64,000 nucleotides of DNA from Morella rubra (lineage: Eukaryota; Streptophyta; Magnoliopsida; Fagales; Myricaceae), in contig CM025855.1 in NCBI GenBank assembly GCA_003952965.2, positions 27,848,907-27,912,906 of the forward strand, written 5' to 3'. The notes beneath the pieces are model-generated. The model ran no database searches. It was not told where the DNA came from and saw nothing but the letters and a program-made list of their open reading frames with translations. Positions 11,097 through 24,569 of the stretch are shown piece after piece. The position numbers and the translations under genes are program-made. The first letter of the stretch is position 1. Each line of letters begins with the position of its first letter.

Positions 11097-14000
11097 TCAA
11101 CAAAGGTTTAAATTCTCTACAGCGTCATCAATTGCTTGGGAACCAGAGAGATTGACATCCACAAGACCAGCTTCAAATCTTCGACGCCTTTCCAGTATAG
11201 CCTCAACCTTTTTCTCGAACTCTTTGTCAGTGCAAGCCAACATGTAGCGAAGCTTTAAATTTACCTGCTTCTCCACCAAAACCTTGTGCCTTGGAATTAT
11301 TCGGCCATCAAGAGAATAGCTAAAAAACCTGCAGGAAATTTCATCATGGAGAGTGTGTACAGCTAACATTAAGAGCAAGAGGGCAATGGCTTGTAAGAAA
11401 AACGAATCAATAAATGCAAAAGACAAGATCCAAAGTTCATTCCGTCACTCAAAAGCAAAGACTACAAATGGATTACACAAACTGACCATGACTGCTGTAG
11501 CATGTTTCTGAGCCAAACAAGGATATTCACCTCAAACCCTTAAAGATTCATTCAATTATGACAAACATTTGATGATGAATACATTTAGGTAATGTTTGCA
11601 AACTAAAATTCTGGTTAAAAAAATAATAATAAAATAACTTCAAAATGATCTTTTTTTCCCCCCTCAAATCATCTTTTTTTACTACAATAAACATCAAAAT
11701 TCACTCAAATCATCTTTTTCTTCACTTTTTCACCGACTTCCATAAAATTTTATGTTTTTACTACTTTCTCTTAAAATCTAATAAAATTTCAATCCACGTA
11801 AATTTTTACAACATTCCCAAAATTTCCATAAAATTTTGGATTGCAAACATGGCAACTAATTATATTGAAATAAACCCGAGGTCAACACAGCTCTCTTTGA
11901 TGAGGGTCACCTGGGAAACTCGATGAGATCTTGCAGAGGGCGCACCATAATTCTCCGCAAGTAACGATACTTTGGACGCAGGACATCAATGTTGTACCGA
12001 AGCAGCATGGGAAAATCGGCAATCATCTCGCCCAGTTGTCGAAGATGTATGCCAAGCGACAGAAAATATTTCACATTAACCTCTAGCTTTTTCACCATGC
12101 TGCATCCTAAGAGCTCTGGTCCCAGCGCAATAACCTTCCCAATATCCCTTTCATTGACTCCAGCTTTAGTTATCAAGAATATGACCTGTATTATATTCGA
12201 ATTTCAGTAGGTCGCTACAGGTAGATATTGGACTTAATTCGGCTGGATAGAAAAGCCGTGGTTAAAATATTCAGACCAATAAACAGCTTACTGTTTTTTT
12301 TTTCTTCTAAGCAACATAACCTACTAGCGTTTTCATCCAAGCAATACTTACGCGAAGTCATAAGAGTTCCCCAACCTTCTTAAGTGGTATTTTTTCCAAA
12401 TAACAATGCTTGACAAGATATCAGACACATTTGTTATTTTTATTCTTTTTATTCTATTTCCTTTTTGGGGAAGGGGGGAGGTCATACAAAAAGGAACAAA
12501 CCACTGGCCGGATCTTCTTGTAGAGGCTGTATGTTAGTAATGGCGGAAACTTTACAAGCATGTTGCCTATGGCATCATCTCGAACGCCAATGTCCTGAAA
12601 AAATTGTACCTTCACAATGAAAGAAATATGTATATTAGTACGATTAGTATAAACCATAACAATGGTATCAAAACTTGATCTATTATAAATGGTTTATGCT
12701 CATACTCAAAGGACTATTCACAGACAGAATCCCAGACGTATTACAGGAAATTGATACTAGGTAGACAACTCAGGACTGAGACCAAAGGTGCAAGATGAAA
12801 TCCTTCAAAACGAAAGAATCCAGCCAGCTTGCAGAAGTTGACCTCTGTAACCATATTGCATTTACAATAATAAACCAAGCACATACACCATAAAACAGCA
12901 AGGGCATACCTTTGGTACAATGGTTGTCTCCATATCAAAGCAAAAAATGATTGGTTTCACCATAAGCATTCTCTTCATACCATCTTTGGAAATCCCGTGG
13001 TAGTACAGATACTTTACAAGAGGCTTCCATCTTTCCTCAATGCTACAGCCCATCAAATGTGGTCTAAATGCTAGTAATTTGCCAGCCTCTTCTGTACAAA
13101 GGCCAAATTCCTTTAAATAACTAACCTGGTGAACACAAACATCAATTCACTTAATGTCCATACAAATTGGTCATCATTTAGGAGCACATTTTATTGAAGC
13201 AAAACCGTACCACAGAATCAGGACAAGGTAATGATTTCCTAAAATTTTTACTTCCAAACCATGTTTAAATTGTTCTTAATACTACAATTGCACAAGTATA
13301 AAATGGGATGCAAAGGGACTCCAAAATTATGAAAGCGCACAGAGGGGATTCAGGTACCTTTTCGCTCATCTCTTCCAAAGTGAAGTAGCCAAGTATCCTG
13401 GGATAATCGAAGACCATTGTACCAAAATCGTTCTCACTCATTCCCAAATCCAAGTAGAAATGGACACGAGCTCTCAGTTCTTCCATACTGTAAGACAGCA
13501 ACTGGGGACACCGGCTCATGACATAACCTATCCAATCCCTCCGAACTCCATTGCTCTCTAGATACTCCACGATTTCATCCAATTCATAATTGCTGCGTTC
13601 CAAAATATTCTTTCCGGCTTTTGTAAGGGTAACACCAAGAAATTCCCCCTTCACATGAATCGACTTCAACCAGTCAACAACACGCCTTATGGACTCAATT
13701 TTCCCCTTTGACATGGAAATCAGCTTCCCTATTTTGGGATAGGACACTGAATTATGTTTTAACCACCTACACACAATTCAGGAAGCACAAACAACATAAT
13801 GAGCCTTTAACAAACTCAAATCGAAACAAATGACAAATCGGTGTATCAAGTCGAAGCAAATCATTTTCACTTAAAACAAAATCAGCCAGTCAAGAACTAT
13901 AAAAAATTCAACAATTTTTATGCTGCAACACCTCAAACAACACAAGATAAACAAGATTACGCAAACAAAAGATCCAAAAGCGCCTTTTTTTTTTTTTTTT

Positions 14001-14682
14001 TGGGTTCCTACCTTATGAGTGGCACTACGTGTGAGTCCTGAATAACGGTCTTGGCCCGAAAATTGAACGTGGATTGCGAAAACTCAGGCAAGCGCTTCAA
14101 GTTCGCAGCTTCAACCATAACATAATCAATGAAAGCAGCGAGCCTTTTAGTCAAATTGGTGGCGTACGTAATTCCAAACTTGCCCTCTCGCATGGCTTCC
14201 TTGAAGATCTCCCCGGTGACCTTCCGGCGAATCTCGAGCGCCCGCATTATCATCTTGTGCTCGTCGTCCTCTTCCTCTTCATTCCCAGCTTTGTCATGCA
14301 ATAGGGTGCTCAGAGGCGGTAGCGAGGTATGGACGTCGGGGTCGCTCGGGGACTGGACGTAGATGGAGCCAGGAAATTGTGGGGTACGTTTGGGTGCGAG
14401 AGAGAGTTGTAGAATCTTGAGTTGCTCTTCTTCGTCAGGAATAGAGTGTTCATGGTCCTGGAGTTCATGCTGGGATTGTGGCCGCTCGGGAATAGAGTCG
14501 TGGGATTGGGAGAGGTGGTGGATGAGGTGGGCGGTGGATTTGGAGTTGTGTCTGCGGAGGACGACGTGGTCTGGGTTTTGGCTGGGCTGGTGGAGAGAGG
14601 AGGAGACGGTGATAGACTTAGGTTTCGGTCGGAGGAGGTAAGGGCGTGGGGATTGGCAGGGATGTGGTGGACATGAAAGCAT
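11097..14682 (-). CDS. mTERF-family protein, MTERF2/EMB2219 type
   Basis: mTERF proteins are helical-repeat nucleic-acid-binding proteins of plastids and mitochondria that act in organelle transcription or RNA processing; EMB2219 is needed for Arabidopsis embryos. Six exons on the minus strand: 14682-14012, 13766-13358, 13125-12910, 12609-12502, 12185-11911, 11328-11097. All are GT-AG and keep phase, giving 636 residues. The start MLSCPPHP (14682) matches the family start. The first 80 or so residues are Ser/Pro/His-rich and transit-peptide-like, followed by an acidic stretch EEEEDDEHK. Repeats follow, with WLKHNSVSYPKIGKLI, YLESNGVRRDWIGYVMSRCP, ERWKPLVKYLYYHGISKDGM, GVNERDIGKVIALGPELLGC and FPMLLRYNIDVLRPKYRYL. 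The C-terminus, after FEKKVEAILERRRRFEAGL, is shorter than I recall for Arabidopsis and less acidic. Confidence 0.93.
11592..11850. repeat. AT-rich MITE-like element inside an MTERF2 intron
   Basis: A perfect 10-bp terminal inverted repeat, ATGTTTGCAA at 11592-11601 and TTGCAAACAT at 11841-11850, bounds AT-rich DNA in the last MTERF2 intron. Interior blocks such as CAAATCATCTTTTT and TTCCATAAAATTTT resemble other copies in the window. Confidence 0.5.
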
Positions 14683-14756
14683 TTTGTCCGTCGAACGAGC
14701 AAAATGTTCAAGCGGGATGGGGTGGAACTGGATAGAGTGACTGGCACTGCCGCCAT

Positions 14757-15314
14757 TTTAGGAAGATATTATTGCCATCTTCGGAGGCCCAGAAAGAAAG
14801 CGTTGTTATCCTTTGGCCCTTCGAAATTCGGACGAGTACGTGCACGCACTCACCGTGCACAGGCGGAAACGCACTTGTAACGGCAAAGAATTAAAATTGC
14901 GGGTTCATTATTCTACCATTACCAGCCGATATTTTGAGACACCAAATTGATTTTCATTTTAAAATGATTACTGAGGTAAATTTTGCGCATTAACTTAATT
15001 AGTCTGCTTGACTAACAGAAGCCATGTCACCTATGACAAATAGTTGAAACATGTTTAAAATTAATAACTATAATTTATAAGTCATTAATTATAATACAAA
15101 TATATAAAATAATAATTAAAGAATTAATATTGAATTTATTATTTTTGGAAAAGTGTCAGCCATTTGTCGCTAGTAAGTGACATAGCTTAGGAAAAAAAAA
15201 AACAAAAGTGACATGGTTTAGTGGTAGCTAATTTGACTTTTAGATTAAATCTAATTTCATTAAGTTGTTAATAGTGAGATTATATAATGTAATAGAAAAC
15301 TTGCTAAGCATCGA
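14757..15314. other. Upstream region of MTERF2
   Basis: Contains the presumed MTERF2 promoter and AT-rich sequence up to the tRNA gene. No clear TATA box or gene was recognised. Confidence 0.4.
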
Positions 15315-15386
15315 GGTCCCATGGTCTAGTGGTCAGGACATTGGACTCTGAATCCAGTAACCCGAGTTCAAATCTCGGTGGGACCT
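15315..15386 (+). tRNA. tRNA-Gln (anticodon CUG)
   Basis: A 72-nt cloverleaf. The acceptor arms GGTCCCA and TGGGACC pair and are followed by discriminator T. The D-arm carries the A box TGGTCTAGTGG. The anticodon loop is ACTCTGAA with anticodon CTG. The T-arm GAGTTCAAATCTC supplies the B box. There is no intron, and CCA is not encoded. A T-rich tract begins about 45 nt downstream and may act as the Pol III terminator; the first run of four T lies at about 15402. Confidence 0.96.
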
Positions 15387-16398
15387 TCTTCCAAGTCCAA
15401 ACTTTTATAAGTTTGCGTAATACATTAATGGTTTTTTTTTCTTTTTTTGGTGCTGATTAAATCGAGATTTGGGCCTTTGGGCCCCCGGCCATTTCCTTAG
15501 TCTTTTTTTTTTGGGCGAAAATGTTGACTACCTGTTTAACTCCTTGGTGCTATCACTATGCGGGTTGTAGTTTTGTTTGGGGCCCATCCCCACCCTACTG
15601 TAAACAAGTTCGTTTTTCGTCCATCATCTTTCGTCTTTAGACTTTTACCTCTACATTTTTTACCAGAACCAAATTGGATAGTCTCGCAAAACCGAACAAG
15701 CCGAAATGAAAATTTAAAATTCTTATTAAAAAAAGATGAAAGCTTAAATTCGAAGTTCGAGTCGAGGACCTGAAATGGCAATAGCCCCTTTTATTTGTAA
15801 CCACTAATGACCAAGGGAATTACTTTCCACAAATTCAAAGATTATAAGAGCCATTATTCCAATTATGATACCCATTACATAACTGAAAATGAGTATAATC
15901 TTTCTTCCGTCTCCATTTGTTCTCGTCTCTCGATCCTTTCCTCTGCGCGATCAAAAATAAGAATCTGGATTGAATGAAGCAACTTGACAATTACAATTTA
16001 CATTCCACATGAGGCCCAGAGACCAACAAAAAAAATTAATCAACTACAGCTAAAATTTGTAGCTTGTTCGAGAACAAGCTATCGAACAAATAAGAAACCA
16101 TATATATATATATAGTGGCACCCAAGAACCCTCTTTCAGAAACTCAATGTAACCAGATCCAATCCAACCAATGAATTCACCCTCCGAAGGCAATAATCTC
16201 ATGAAACCTCCGTATCAGTCGCCCTTTAGATTCAGAAGTCCTGCAAAAACCAGGAGTACTAAAAGGGACTGAAGTGTCAGTTAGCCCCACCACAAGAAGG
16301 AACGGAGGGTACCTGCAAACAAGCACTCGAATGGGAAGCCTGTTGTATTATTGACAAAGAATCAAGAACACTCAACCACTGTGCTAGTCCTGATCTGG
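15387..16398. other. Between tRNA-Gln and the LRR kinase
   Basis: Poly-T tracts lie near 15430-15510. The last few hundred bases are probably 3'UTR of the minus-strand LRR kinase gene. No coding gene was seen; open frames on both strands at 15536-15781 look like chance. Confidence 0.4.
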
Positions 16399-19300
16399 TC
16401 ATTCTAGAACATCAGATGGCTCAGGGAAAATCTCTTTCGAATACCGTCTGTTTGAGGATGAAAGTTCACCCCCACCATTCGGGCCACTTCCTTGTGAACC
16501 AGTGGTTCCTGACTGTTTCAAGCTACTCGCTCCTTCTGCTCTATAAGCGGAGCCAGCTGGAATAATCGTTACATCAGAGGAGCTTTGGCGCCAGCTACCA
16601 AACAAAGCAGCATTCCACGACCCTCTAGAAGAGGTAGTTCTAAGCCTTGCAGAGCCGGAATTTTCCTCCCTGACTACCTTTAAAGGATTTTCCAAAGCCT
16701 TGAGAATGTATCTCATTAGGGGCCGTCTTGAAGGCTTCGGATTGAGGCAAGACTTGGCAACAACAGCCATGGCCCAAACTTCCTCTAAGAGATCCTCATC
16801 TATGATCAGAGATGGATCCACAATTTTTGTCACAAGCTCCTTATCATATATACTGATGAACGGCAGTGTTTTTTCCAACCATTCTTTCAATTGCACATCA
16901 CCAGAGGCACTGATACCAAGCTTACCAGTAACAAGTTCGAGTAATACCTTGCCAAAGCAGTAAACGTCATAAGAACATATTGCTGTCAGCGAACCTGAAC
17001 ATTAAAGAACAAGCAATTTTAGCCATGATTCAAATCCAGGGCAATTTAAACTGCACATTACAAAGCCCACAGGAAATATATGTAACTCTACACATTTAAG
17101 AATTTCAATTCTGAATCCAAACATTTGATTTGGTTCAAAAACTCCCAACAGTGACAATGAAATAAAAACAAGATAGCCCCATCCAAAATTTGGATGACCA
17201 ATCACCACTTGATCATGATTCAGGTTCTCCCTCTCTATTGAACAAGGCGCACAGAAAAAACTTTATATCAAAAGGTCATCCAAGTTCTTGCATATTGATC
17301 GTGATTAAAAATGACCAGGACTACAAAACTTTTAACAAAAATATGCACGGGATACCTTCCTTACTCAAGGACTAAAAGGATCATCCTTAATGTAAGGAAT
17401 CCGATTTTGAATATCCAAGCCTCAAGCTTGAATGGTACAGGCTGATAAATAGCCATAATCTGGATAACAGGCTATACAAAGTTAAGAGGCAAGCAAAAGG
17501 CTATTTCTGCATAAATAGATCCAAGACAATAGAGAAGCAACCATGAAACACAAGCGATTTAGACAATCAATATGGAATTTCACACCTAAATGTGTACTTA
17601 CCAGATGGATTTTGTTCAGAAGACCTGCACAAAACAATGAGAAAAGATCATGACAACATCATGTAGACCTTGTAATCAGAAAAAAAAAAATGGCAATAGC
17701 CACGCTATAAGCATGCAATATAGTAAATTTCATTGCAAAAAGAAAAAACCAAAAGAAACAGGGACTTAAATAAGTTGTCAGGTCATTACTGTTTTCTGTT
17801 TGGCTATTAAGGCTAATGTCAAAGGATCACTGATAATGTCTAATCTTACTCCAAGTTTAGCAAAAACCAATTCATACAATGCGTAACAGCTGGACCAGCA
17901 TTTAGGGTGTTGTCGCAAAATATAAGATTTTACTTCCAAGAGTCAGCACGTCACTACTTCTCAGCCATAACCATCACAGACAGATACCATTTCAAATATC
18001 AGTTTTGCATCTAGTGAATAGGTGAAAAACAAGGGTCACGTGACCTGTCATAAATGTATGCATTCTAAAGGCAAAAGACTGCTTTCTTGAGACTTGAGAG
18101 CAAGGTATGGGACACAACATAAAATGGATGGAAGGACCAACAACAGGATAATTCCTCTTTAGAGACCAATAGATTATAAAGTCAAACAAAATGAGGAAGT
18201 TTACAAGTGAGTGAACTAAAAAAAGCATTATATTCACATCTAAGGTTTCTTAAATGTGATAGAAGGGCCAGTACCCCTTAGACCCACAACTTCACCCTCC
18301 AATTCATATATACACGGGAAGGAGGTGCTGTATTTGAGCACATCCAGGTAGTTTCAGCGATTATACTTGGCCAAAAAAAAGAAAAGAAAAGAAATACTAC
18401 CATTCATCCAGCTATAATCAGAGTTCCCAAAAATTGTATCAACTATCAAAATATGGAACTGTAAATGGGATGCTTACTGTGGCAATCGCAGCAATCTGGT
18501 AATTCTGCTTTGATGAGTATCACCTTCTTGAGCACAGACCTCGCTCAGGCTCCCTAGCCGCACTTCAAATTTATCATCAAGAAGTATGCTGCTGGCTTGA
18601 ACATCTCTTTAACACCAAAAAAAAGCCATGTAATTAATTGCACCAGTAGGCACAAAGTATCCTATAGTCAAAATTAGTCGAGTCTATTTTCATTTCGACC
18701 TACATTCAAGAATGAGCATGCCACGAGATAGACCCCAGCATTCAACAAAATTTAGAAGACACATTACTTTTAGTTAAGATTTATACTGTACACGGAATAT
18801 GATACTGATGTGAGAACCTATAGATAAATACAGTCAATTAGCAAAAAATCAAAGTGCTACTTATATGAATGAAAGGGAGGAGTGGCTTTAGATTATAAAG
18901 GACCAAATTCCACCAGAACAAATTACTTACATAAAAAAACAGGAACTGACAAAAGCAAAAAGTGATTGTATGGAAAAAGATAAGAGAATAACAGAAGGGA
19001 AGAAACAAAACGTAACAATAGGAGAGTCTTGAAGTACCTGTGCACAACCGGTGGCGTACATTCATGATGCAGATAGCATAGACCCTCCGCAGCTCCTATG
19101 GCAATTTTCAGTCTTGTTATCCAGTCTAACGACTGTAAACTATCATCCTCTGTATCGGTTTTCCTGTACAAGGAATTTGACAAGTCTCTATTTGGCATAT
19201 ACTTGTAAACCAGGAATTTCTCGTGCTCATTCTCCAGGTAGTGTCCCAGAAAGGGGACCAATCTTGTATGTGAAGTCTTACCAAAGAAGTCCAACTCCGA

Positions 19301-20971
19301 AAGGTAAGTCTCCTTTTTAATTGTCCGCAAGTCAATCCTTTTGATGACCACAGGGATCCCATTCTCCAGAACACCCCGGAACAGGTCCCCTGAATGGCCA
19401 TGTTTGATGAGGTTTGTATCACTAAAGTCACCTGCGGCTTGAAGCAGTTGATGATATGAAAATGCATCCCCTATACTGGAAAAGTCAATCACTAATCCAG
19501 GAGGTGGTGCACCTCCCTCGGAAGGAACTGGCCCTACACCAACCCCTCTGTGGTTTGTATTACCCTTCCTCCGTGTGCATACTAGCAGCAGTACCAACAA
19601 AATGACCAAAAGCACAAGACCTAGTCCCCCAAAAACTGCTGCCAATATGATTTTGGTTCTATTGCTCTTCCCGGAATTTCCAGCAGCAGGAGGTTGAGTC
19701 GAATTTGGAAGTCCAAAATTATCAAAAGTCAGACCCTTCTCTGCATAAAATGATGAGCATTCTGCCAAATTCCGTTGATTCGTCAGATTTTGGAGGCAAT
19801 TGCTGTCAAGAGTCGCGTTACCACGAGCATAGGTTGGAACAGTGCCTTCAAAGTAATTTCCTGAGAGATCAATGAAACTGAATCTTCTTAGTAAGGGCGT
19901 CAGACCTCCATAAAACATATTTCGAGAAATGTTGAGTACTGCATCAGTGGCATTTGAGCTAGAATTGGGAAGGATGCCTGTGAAATTGTTGCCAGAGACA
20001 TCAAGTAAACGCAATTCAGGCATTGACCAAACTGCATCAGGCAAATCACCAGTAAAATCATTGCCTCTCAGAACTATGGACTGCAACTGTGTCAGAGTAG
20101 CAAACAAATCAGCCGGTAAAGAACCACCAAGCAAATTATTCCCAATTATCATATTCTGCAAATTCCTTAACCCTTTCAAATCGTCAGGCACCGACCCGGA
20201 TAAATTATTGAAGCTGAGATCAAGGTCAACCAAGTTTTGAAGGTCACCGAGTTGAGGAGGTACTGAAGACAACAAATTATTGCTCGAAAGATTCAAATAC
20301 AGCAGCTTTACTAAGGTCCCAATTCCCGGGGGGATTGACCCGGATAAGGAATTGGAAGATATATCAAGAAATGAAAGATTTCCAAGCGAAGTAGTAGACG
20401 TCGGTATTGATCCAGTAAGCAAATTTTTCGAAAGATCAAGAACGGAAAGGCGTAACTGTTGACCCAAACTATCGGGAATTTGCCCCGTGAGCTTATTGTT
20501 AGATAGGTACAGACTAGTTAAATTGGTCAAATTCCCAAGACTCGAAGGGAGCGCACCACTAACTGAACAAGACCGAAGATCAAGCACTTGGAGGGCCGCC
20601 ATTCGAAACCCGAACCAATCCGGAATCGGACCGGGGAGCAAGAAATTCGAAGCATTAAACGACGACAAGAGCGTCAAATTGGCCAAGGCATTAACAGAGA
20701 ACTGAGGATTTTGCCGGCCAACTCTGGTTCTTCGAAACCCAGAAATGTTTAACCCAGTGACTCTACCATTCTGGCACGTCACGCCGTTCCATAGTAAGCA
20801 AGGGTCAGCCTTTATGGGCCAGTCCTTGCTCCTCAACCCTAATGTCGACCTGAGTTCGAGCAGAGCAGCTCGCTCAGTGTGTGAACTCAGTGGCTCGGAC
20901 TGTTCTAATGTAGACTGGAACAGCAACAATAACAAGAACCCAAACGATGTTATGCTGCGCCGATCCACCAT
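16399..20971 (-). CDS. LRR receptor-like kinase, likely pseudokinase (At2g16250 type)
   Basis: Single-pass plasma-membrane receptor-like protein. Four exons on the minus strand, 20971-19038, 18606-18478, 17624-17602 (only 23 nt) and 16994-16399, give 893 residues. There is a signal peptide at about 1-23, and a cap with Trp/Cys near 60 (PCLLWNGVTCQNG). About ten LRRs span 95-380 (for example NLTNLTSLYLSNNKLTGQIP). A Cys pair (392, 405) is followed by a transmembrane segment at 441-465, then a basic stop RRKG. In the kinase domain the glycine loop is poor (KHGHSGDLFRG). The beta3 Lys is kept (VVIKR, K544), as is HRD (644-646). The catalytic-loop Asn is Ser (HRDVQASS), and the DFG site reads Ser-Leu-Ser (EVRLGSLSE). 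Loss of the metal-binding Asn and Asp suggests it signals without phosphotransfer. The C-terminal tail is Ser/Gly-rich. Identification of the subfamily is from memory. Confidence 0.93.
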
Positions 20972-21400
20972 GGCTTATGAACAATGACCCAAAGATCCAA
21001 ACATGCCCATCTTGCTCCCTCTCTCTCTCTCTCACTCTTTCACATATGTATGTATAACAAGTGTATGTATCTCTGACTATCAGAATCAATCCAAGATACC
21101 CAATACACCAACATGCATTTTTAATCTTTCTCTCTCCCCAAAAAATAGAAAAACAAAAACACTTACCTTAAACTTTGGTTCTTGCAATACAGTTGGTGAA
21201 TGGTGACAAATCAGAAATACTTTTCCTCGGTATTCTTTTGGTTTCTTAATCCTTTACCCTTCTCTTCTTCTTTCTATCCCTCTGTCTCGCTCTTTCTCTT
21301 TCTCTCTCTACCCACTGTTTGAATTGTTCAGTTTCTTCGGTTGACAAAAGACTCGAGAGACAGAGAGAGAGAGAGAGCGGAGGGGGGGGGGAGAGGGGAG
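20972..21400 (-). promoter_or_regulatory. CT/GA-rich leader and promoter region of the LRR kinase
   Basis: Upstream of the minus-strand start codon are (CT)n tracts at 21019-21033 and 21290-21308 and a GA-rich tract with a G run at 21360-21400. GA/CT tracts are common in plant leaders and core promoters. No TATA box was convincing. Confidence 0.35.
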
Positions 21401-24400
21401 AGAGAATTTTCCTTTTTTAAAATGAGAAACTAAAATAAGAGACAATAATTTTAGAGAGAGATAAGTTTTGTTTCAAAAAAAAAAAGCTGGGTCAAGATTC
21501 AGCAACTGCTTTGGACTATCACACTTCTCTCCCTCTAATCTACCACAGATGCCAGAGCTAAGCTTATTTCGGTGCTAAGCCAAAAGGGCAAAAGAAAAGA
21601 AAAGCGACAGTGATTAGAGAAAATGGTGGCTTAAAGGTTCTTTATAAATAAACTGTAAAAGGTCAAGTCTGGAGGCCAGAGAGCTGCAAAATTTAAAGTG
21701 ATCGACGGGCGCGAGCCAGGGATGAGGCAGTGCTGGACCGATGGCTCAGTGGAGAGTGGTTGGGGGGGGGGAGTCCCAGTAACTGACACTGAACCAGGTC
21801 CGGTGCCGGGTGTGTGCCAACAGTGGTTTGACCACCGAAAATCCCGCCCAGTCCAGCTAAGCCCAATGAAAACCTGCTGCTAATATCACGGTTTAAACTG
21901 TTTTCAAATTCTTGTGTTTGTTTTTTCATTATTATTATTAGTTTTTTGGGTTTTTGGAGGGAGGAAGGAAGGAGGAACTGTAGCTGAATTAATCTATCAA
22001 CAGTTTAAGAAAGTTTAGTAAAGAGACCTTTTTAGTAGGTATCTAATCTGGAAACTAATTGACAAAAAACTTTCTTAAGATCCCTACGCAAAGGGTTTCT
22101 ATGAAACAGTAGCTTACTCAGGACTCGAGAGAGTACCTAAACTCTAGCTACTCGCCACCTTTACGCGGACTTCCTGTTATTTTAAAACTTCAAATGGGGG
22201 TCCATTTTTTTAAGAAAAGTTTCACTTTACCCGCGAACAAAACCCAAAATCGTACTTTGTCCCCAAAACATACTTAACAGTACTAGTTGCAAAGGATGGT
22301 GGTATTTTTATTTATTTATTATTTTACAATAATTGTCCAAGGAATTTATTAAGATCTTAACTGGTAGACAAGCTAGATAACGGCTTCCATGGGGTCGGCA
22401 GTAGATCCGAATTTACAAGGACGACATTTATGTCCATCGACTGTGTGGAAGCTTGATTAATATGGTAGGACTTAATAGTCTCGGTAGTATTGAGCTGGCA
22501 TTACAGCCTCTCTCATTGGTCAAATGTATTAACTGTAAGATCTGCTTTTATTTTAAGTGGAGTGAATATGTCCCTTAAAAAACATGTCTTTCTATATTCA
22601 TCCATTGAAAGAAAAAAAAAAAAAGAAAATTCACTAATTAAAGGGTTGTTAGCTAGTATTTTACCATTAATGTTAGGGGAGATCAATTATCGTTTACATT
22701 CCCTAAATTGTCCCTCATTTTTTAATGTATCCATGAAATACCAAGTTTGATATATTGCACCTCTAAATTATTTCTAAGTTTCAATTTACACCTTCCTTCA
22801 ATTTAATTTTCGAAATTGGCCTAGAAAAGACTTCGAAATTGAATATAAATAAATAATGTGGCTTAGCTTTAACAATTAGATTTTGACAGTAATGCACATA
22901 ACTATTGATTACAACATGGGTAGGTTACATTTGGGGTGCAAGATATGGTTTATTTAGATATTATTAAATAGCACTTAAGACAGCTATAAAAATTTGCAAT
23001 TATTACGGGGAACTGTATTTCGTATAATATAACAGTAAATAATGCAAGAAGAACTGTACTTCGCTGTTTCTTTCAGAAAGTCTTAGAAGAACTTCAAGCA
23101 AAACGGTGCAGCCTCTGGCGGCGTCGCAAAGACTTGTCATGCAGACGGAAAAAAGGTTTGCAGTGGGAGGACGTTTGACCAGCGGAAGAACAAGAAGAAT
23201 GGGCCACCAACTATTACCAAATCACTTTTCCCGTGTCGAAGCTACTTAGACAGGGACATTTTATAATTTTCGATATAGTATAATTTTGAGAGGTATAAAT
23301 ATAATAAATAGATCTATTTTTTAGAAATTTTATATGAATAAAATTAAAAAAATTATAGTTCATTTATTATAGCAATCTTTTTTCAAATTGTACCGTATAA
23401 TTAGTAGACTATCTATCTAAATTTTCATCTAAGAGTTCACACATTATAAACATTACTTTTCTTGCTTGCAAGTCCTCCGTTTATAGTTTCGTATGTAATT
23501 AAGTCAAACTCTCACATCACGTTAATTTCAAACCTTGCTCGATTAAACAACAAACAATCCCCAAAAGTGTCCTTTACACGTTGTTGAAAAAGAACAAAAA
23601 AAAAAAATCACATATTTGTATTGCAACATTTAATGTACCTGATTTTAGGAAAAGAAATCAAACGGCAACCTAACATTATTGTACGTTTATTAATATGAGG
23701 CATTTTCACACGTCTCGTCCCTTTGTAATTTGTCACTATCAAAACATTGCCATTGAAGATTCGCAATATCCATGATGTTTCTCTCCATTCACATTTAATG
23801 TGTTATCTCATTAAGAAGAACAAGGAAACAAGCAAACGAGGTTCCAATGAAGGTTTTTAACTTTCGCTTACACACGGAAAGGGTTGAAAATGTGACCACA
23901 TAAGCCGGCGGAGAAACTAGTTGGAGTGATTCTTTTCACGTTCCATAACAAATGCAGAGAACAAGAGTTAGGTCAAACAATCAAAACCCAAGCAGATATT
24001 TCACTTTATGAAGGCGGTCCTGGTTCTCCCCGTCTTTTTTTGAGAAGTGTCTGAGCCCTGAGGACAAATTTATGGTTGGTAAAAACCTTGGACAACATTG
24101 GATGTTAAGGTTGAATTTGGAATGCTGACAAAATAATTAATATCCCAAAAGAAAAAAGGGGCCGGGGACGGGGGATGGCTGAAGTTCGACTGAGATTTAG
24201 CCTGGATTATATATTCTAAAAACTAATTAGGGTGTTTTTAAGGTACCAGACACAGAAAACACATTGGCCCAGAAGAAAACAAGAACAGCAAACAGAATAT
24301 AGAAACCATACATATTGCACAGGGGGCCGGAGAAGCGGGGGAGTGGAGAATCAACTACGTACATTCAGTGGTCAAAACGCTGTCCTTGTGTCTGGAACAG

Positions 24401-24483
24401 TGGATCACTCCTCCCTTCGACGGTCCCAACGACATTCATAAATGACAGCCACGACATTAATGGAAAGGTGCGACATAGTGTTC

Positions 24484-24569
24484 AAGAAAGCAAGTGGTCA
24501 CTGTTGTTATTACTAAAAAGAAAGCAAGTGGTCACTGTTGTTATTACTAAAAAGAAAACAAGTGGCCAT
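24484..24569. repeat. 34-bp tandem repeat, about 2.5 copies
   Basis: AGAAAGCAAGTGGTCACTG begins at 24485 and again at 24519, with a third diverged partial copy (AGAAAACAAGTGGCCA) from 24553. The spacing is 34 bp. Its role is unknown. Confidence 0.9.

Noticed and set aside
14310-14756. Alternative minus-strand frame starting MAAVPVTLSSS upstream of MTERF2 exon 1
   Set aside because: It runs out of frame with the mTERF domain and ends without a useful splice site; the MLSCPP start matches the family.
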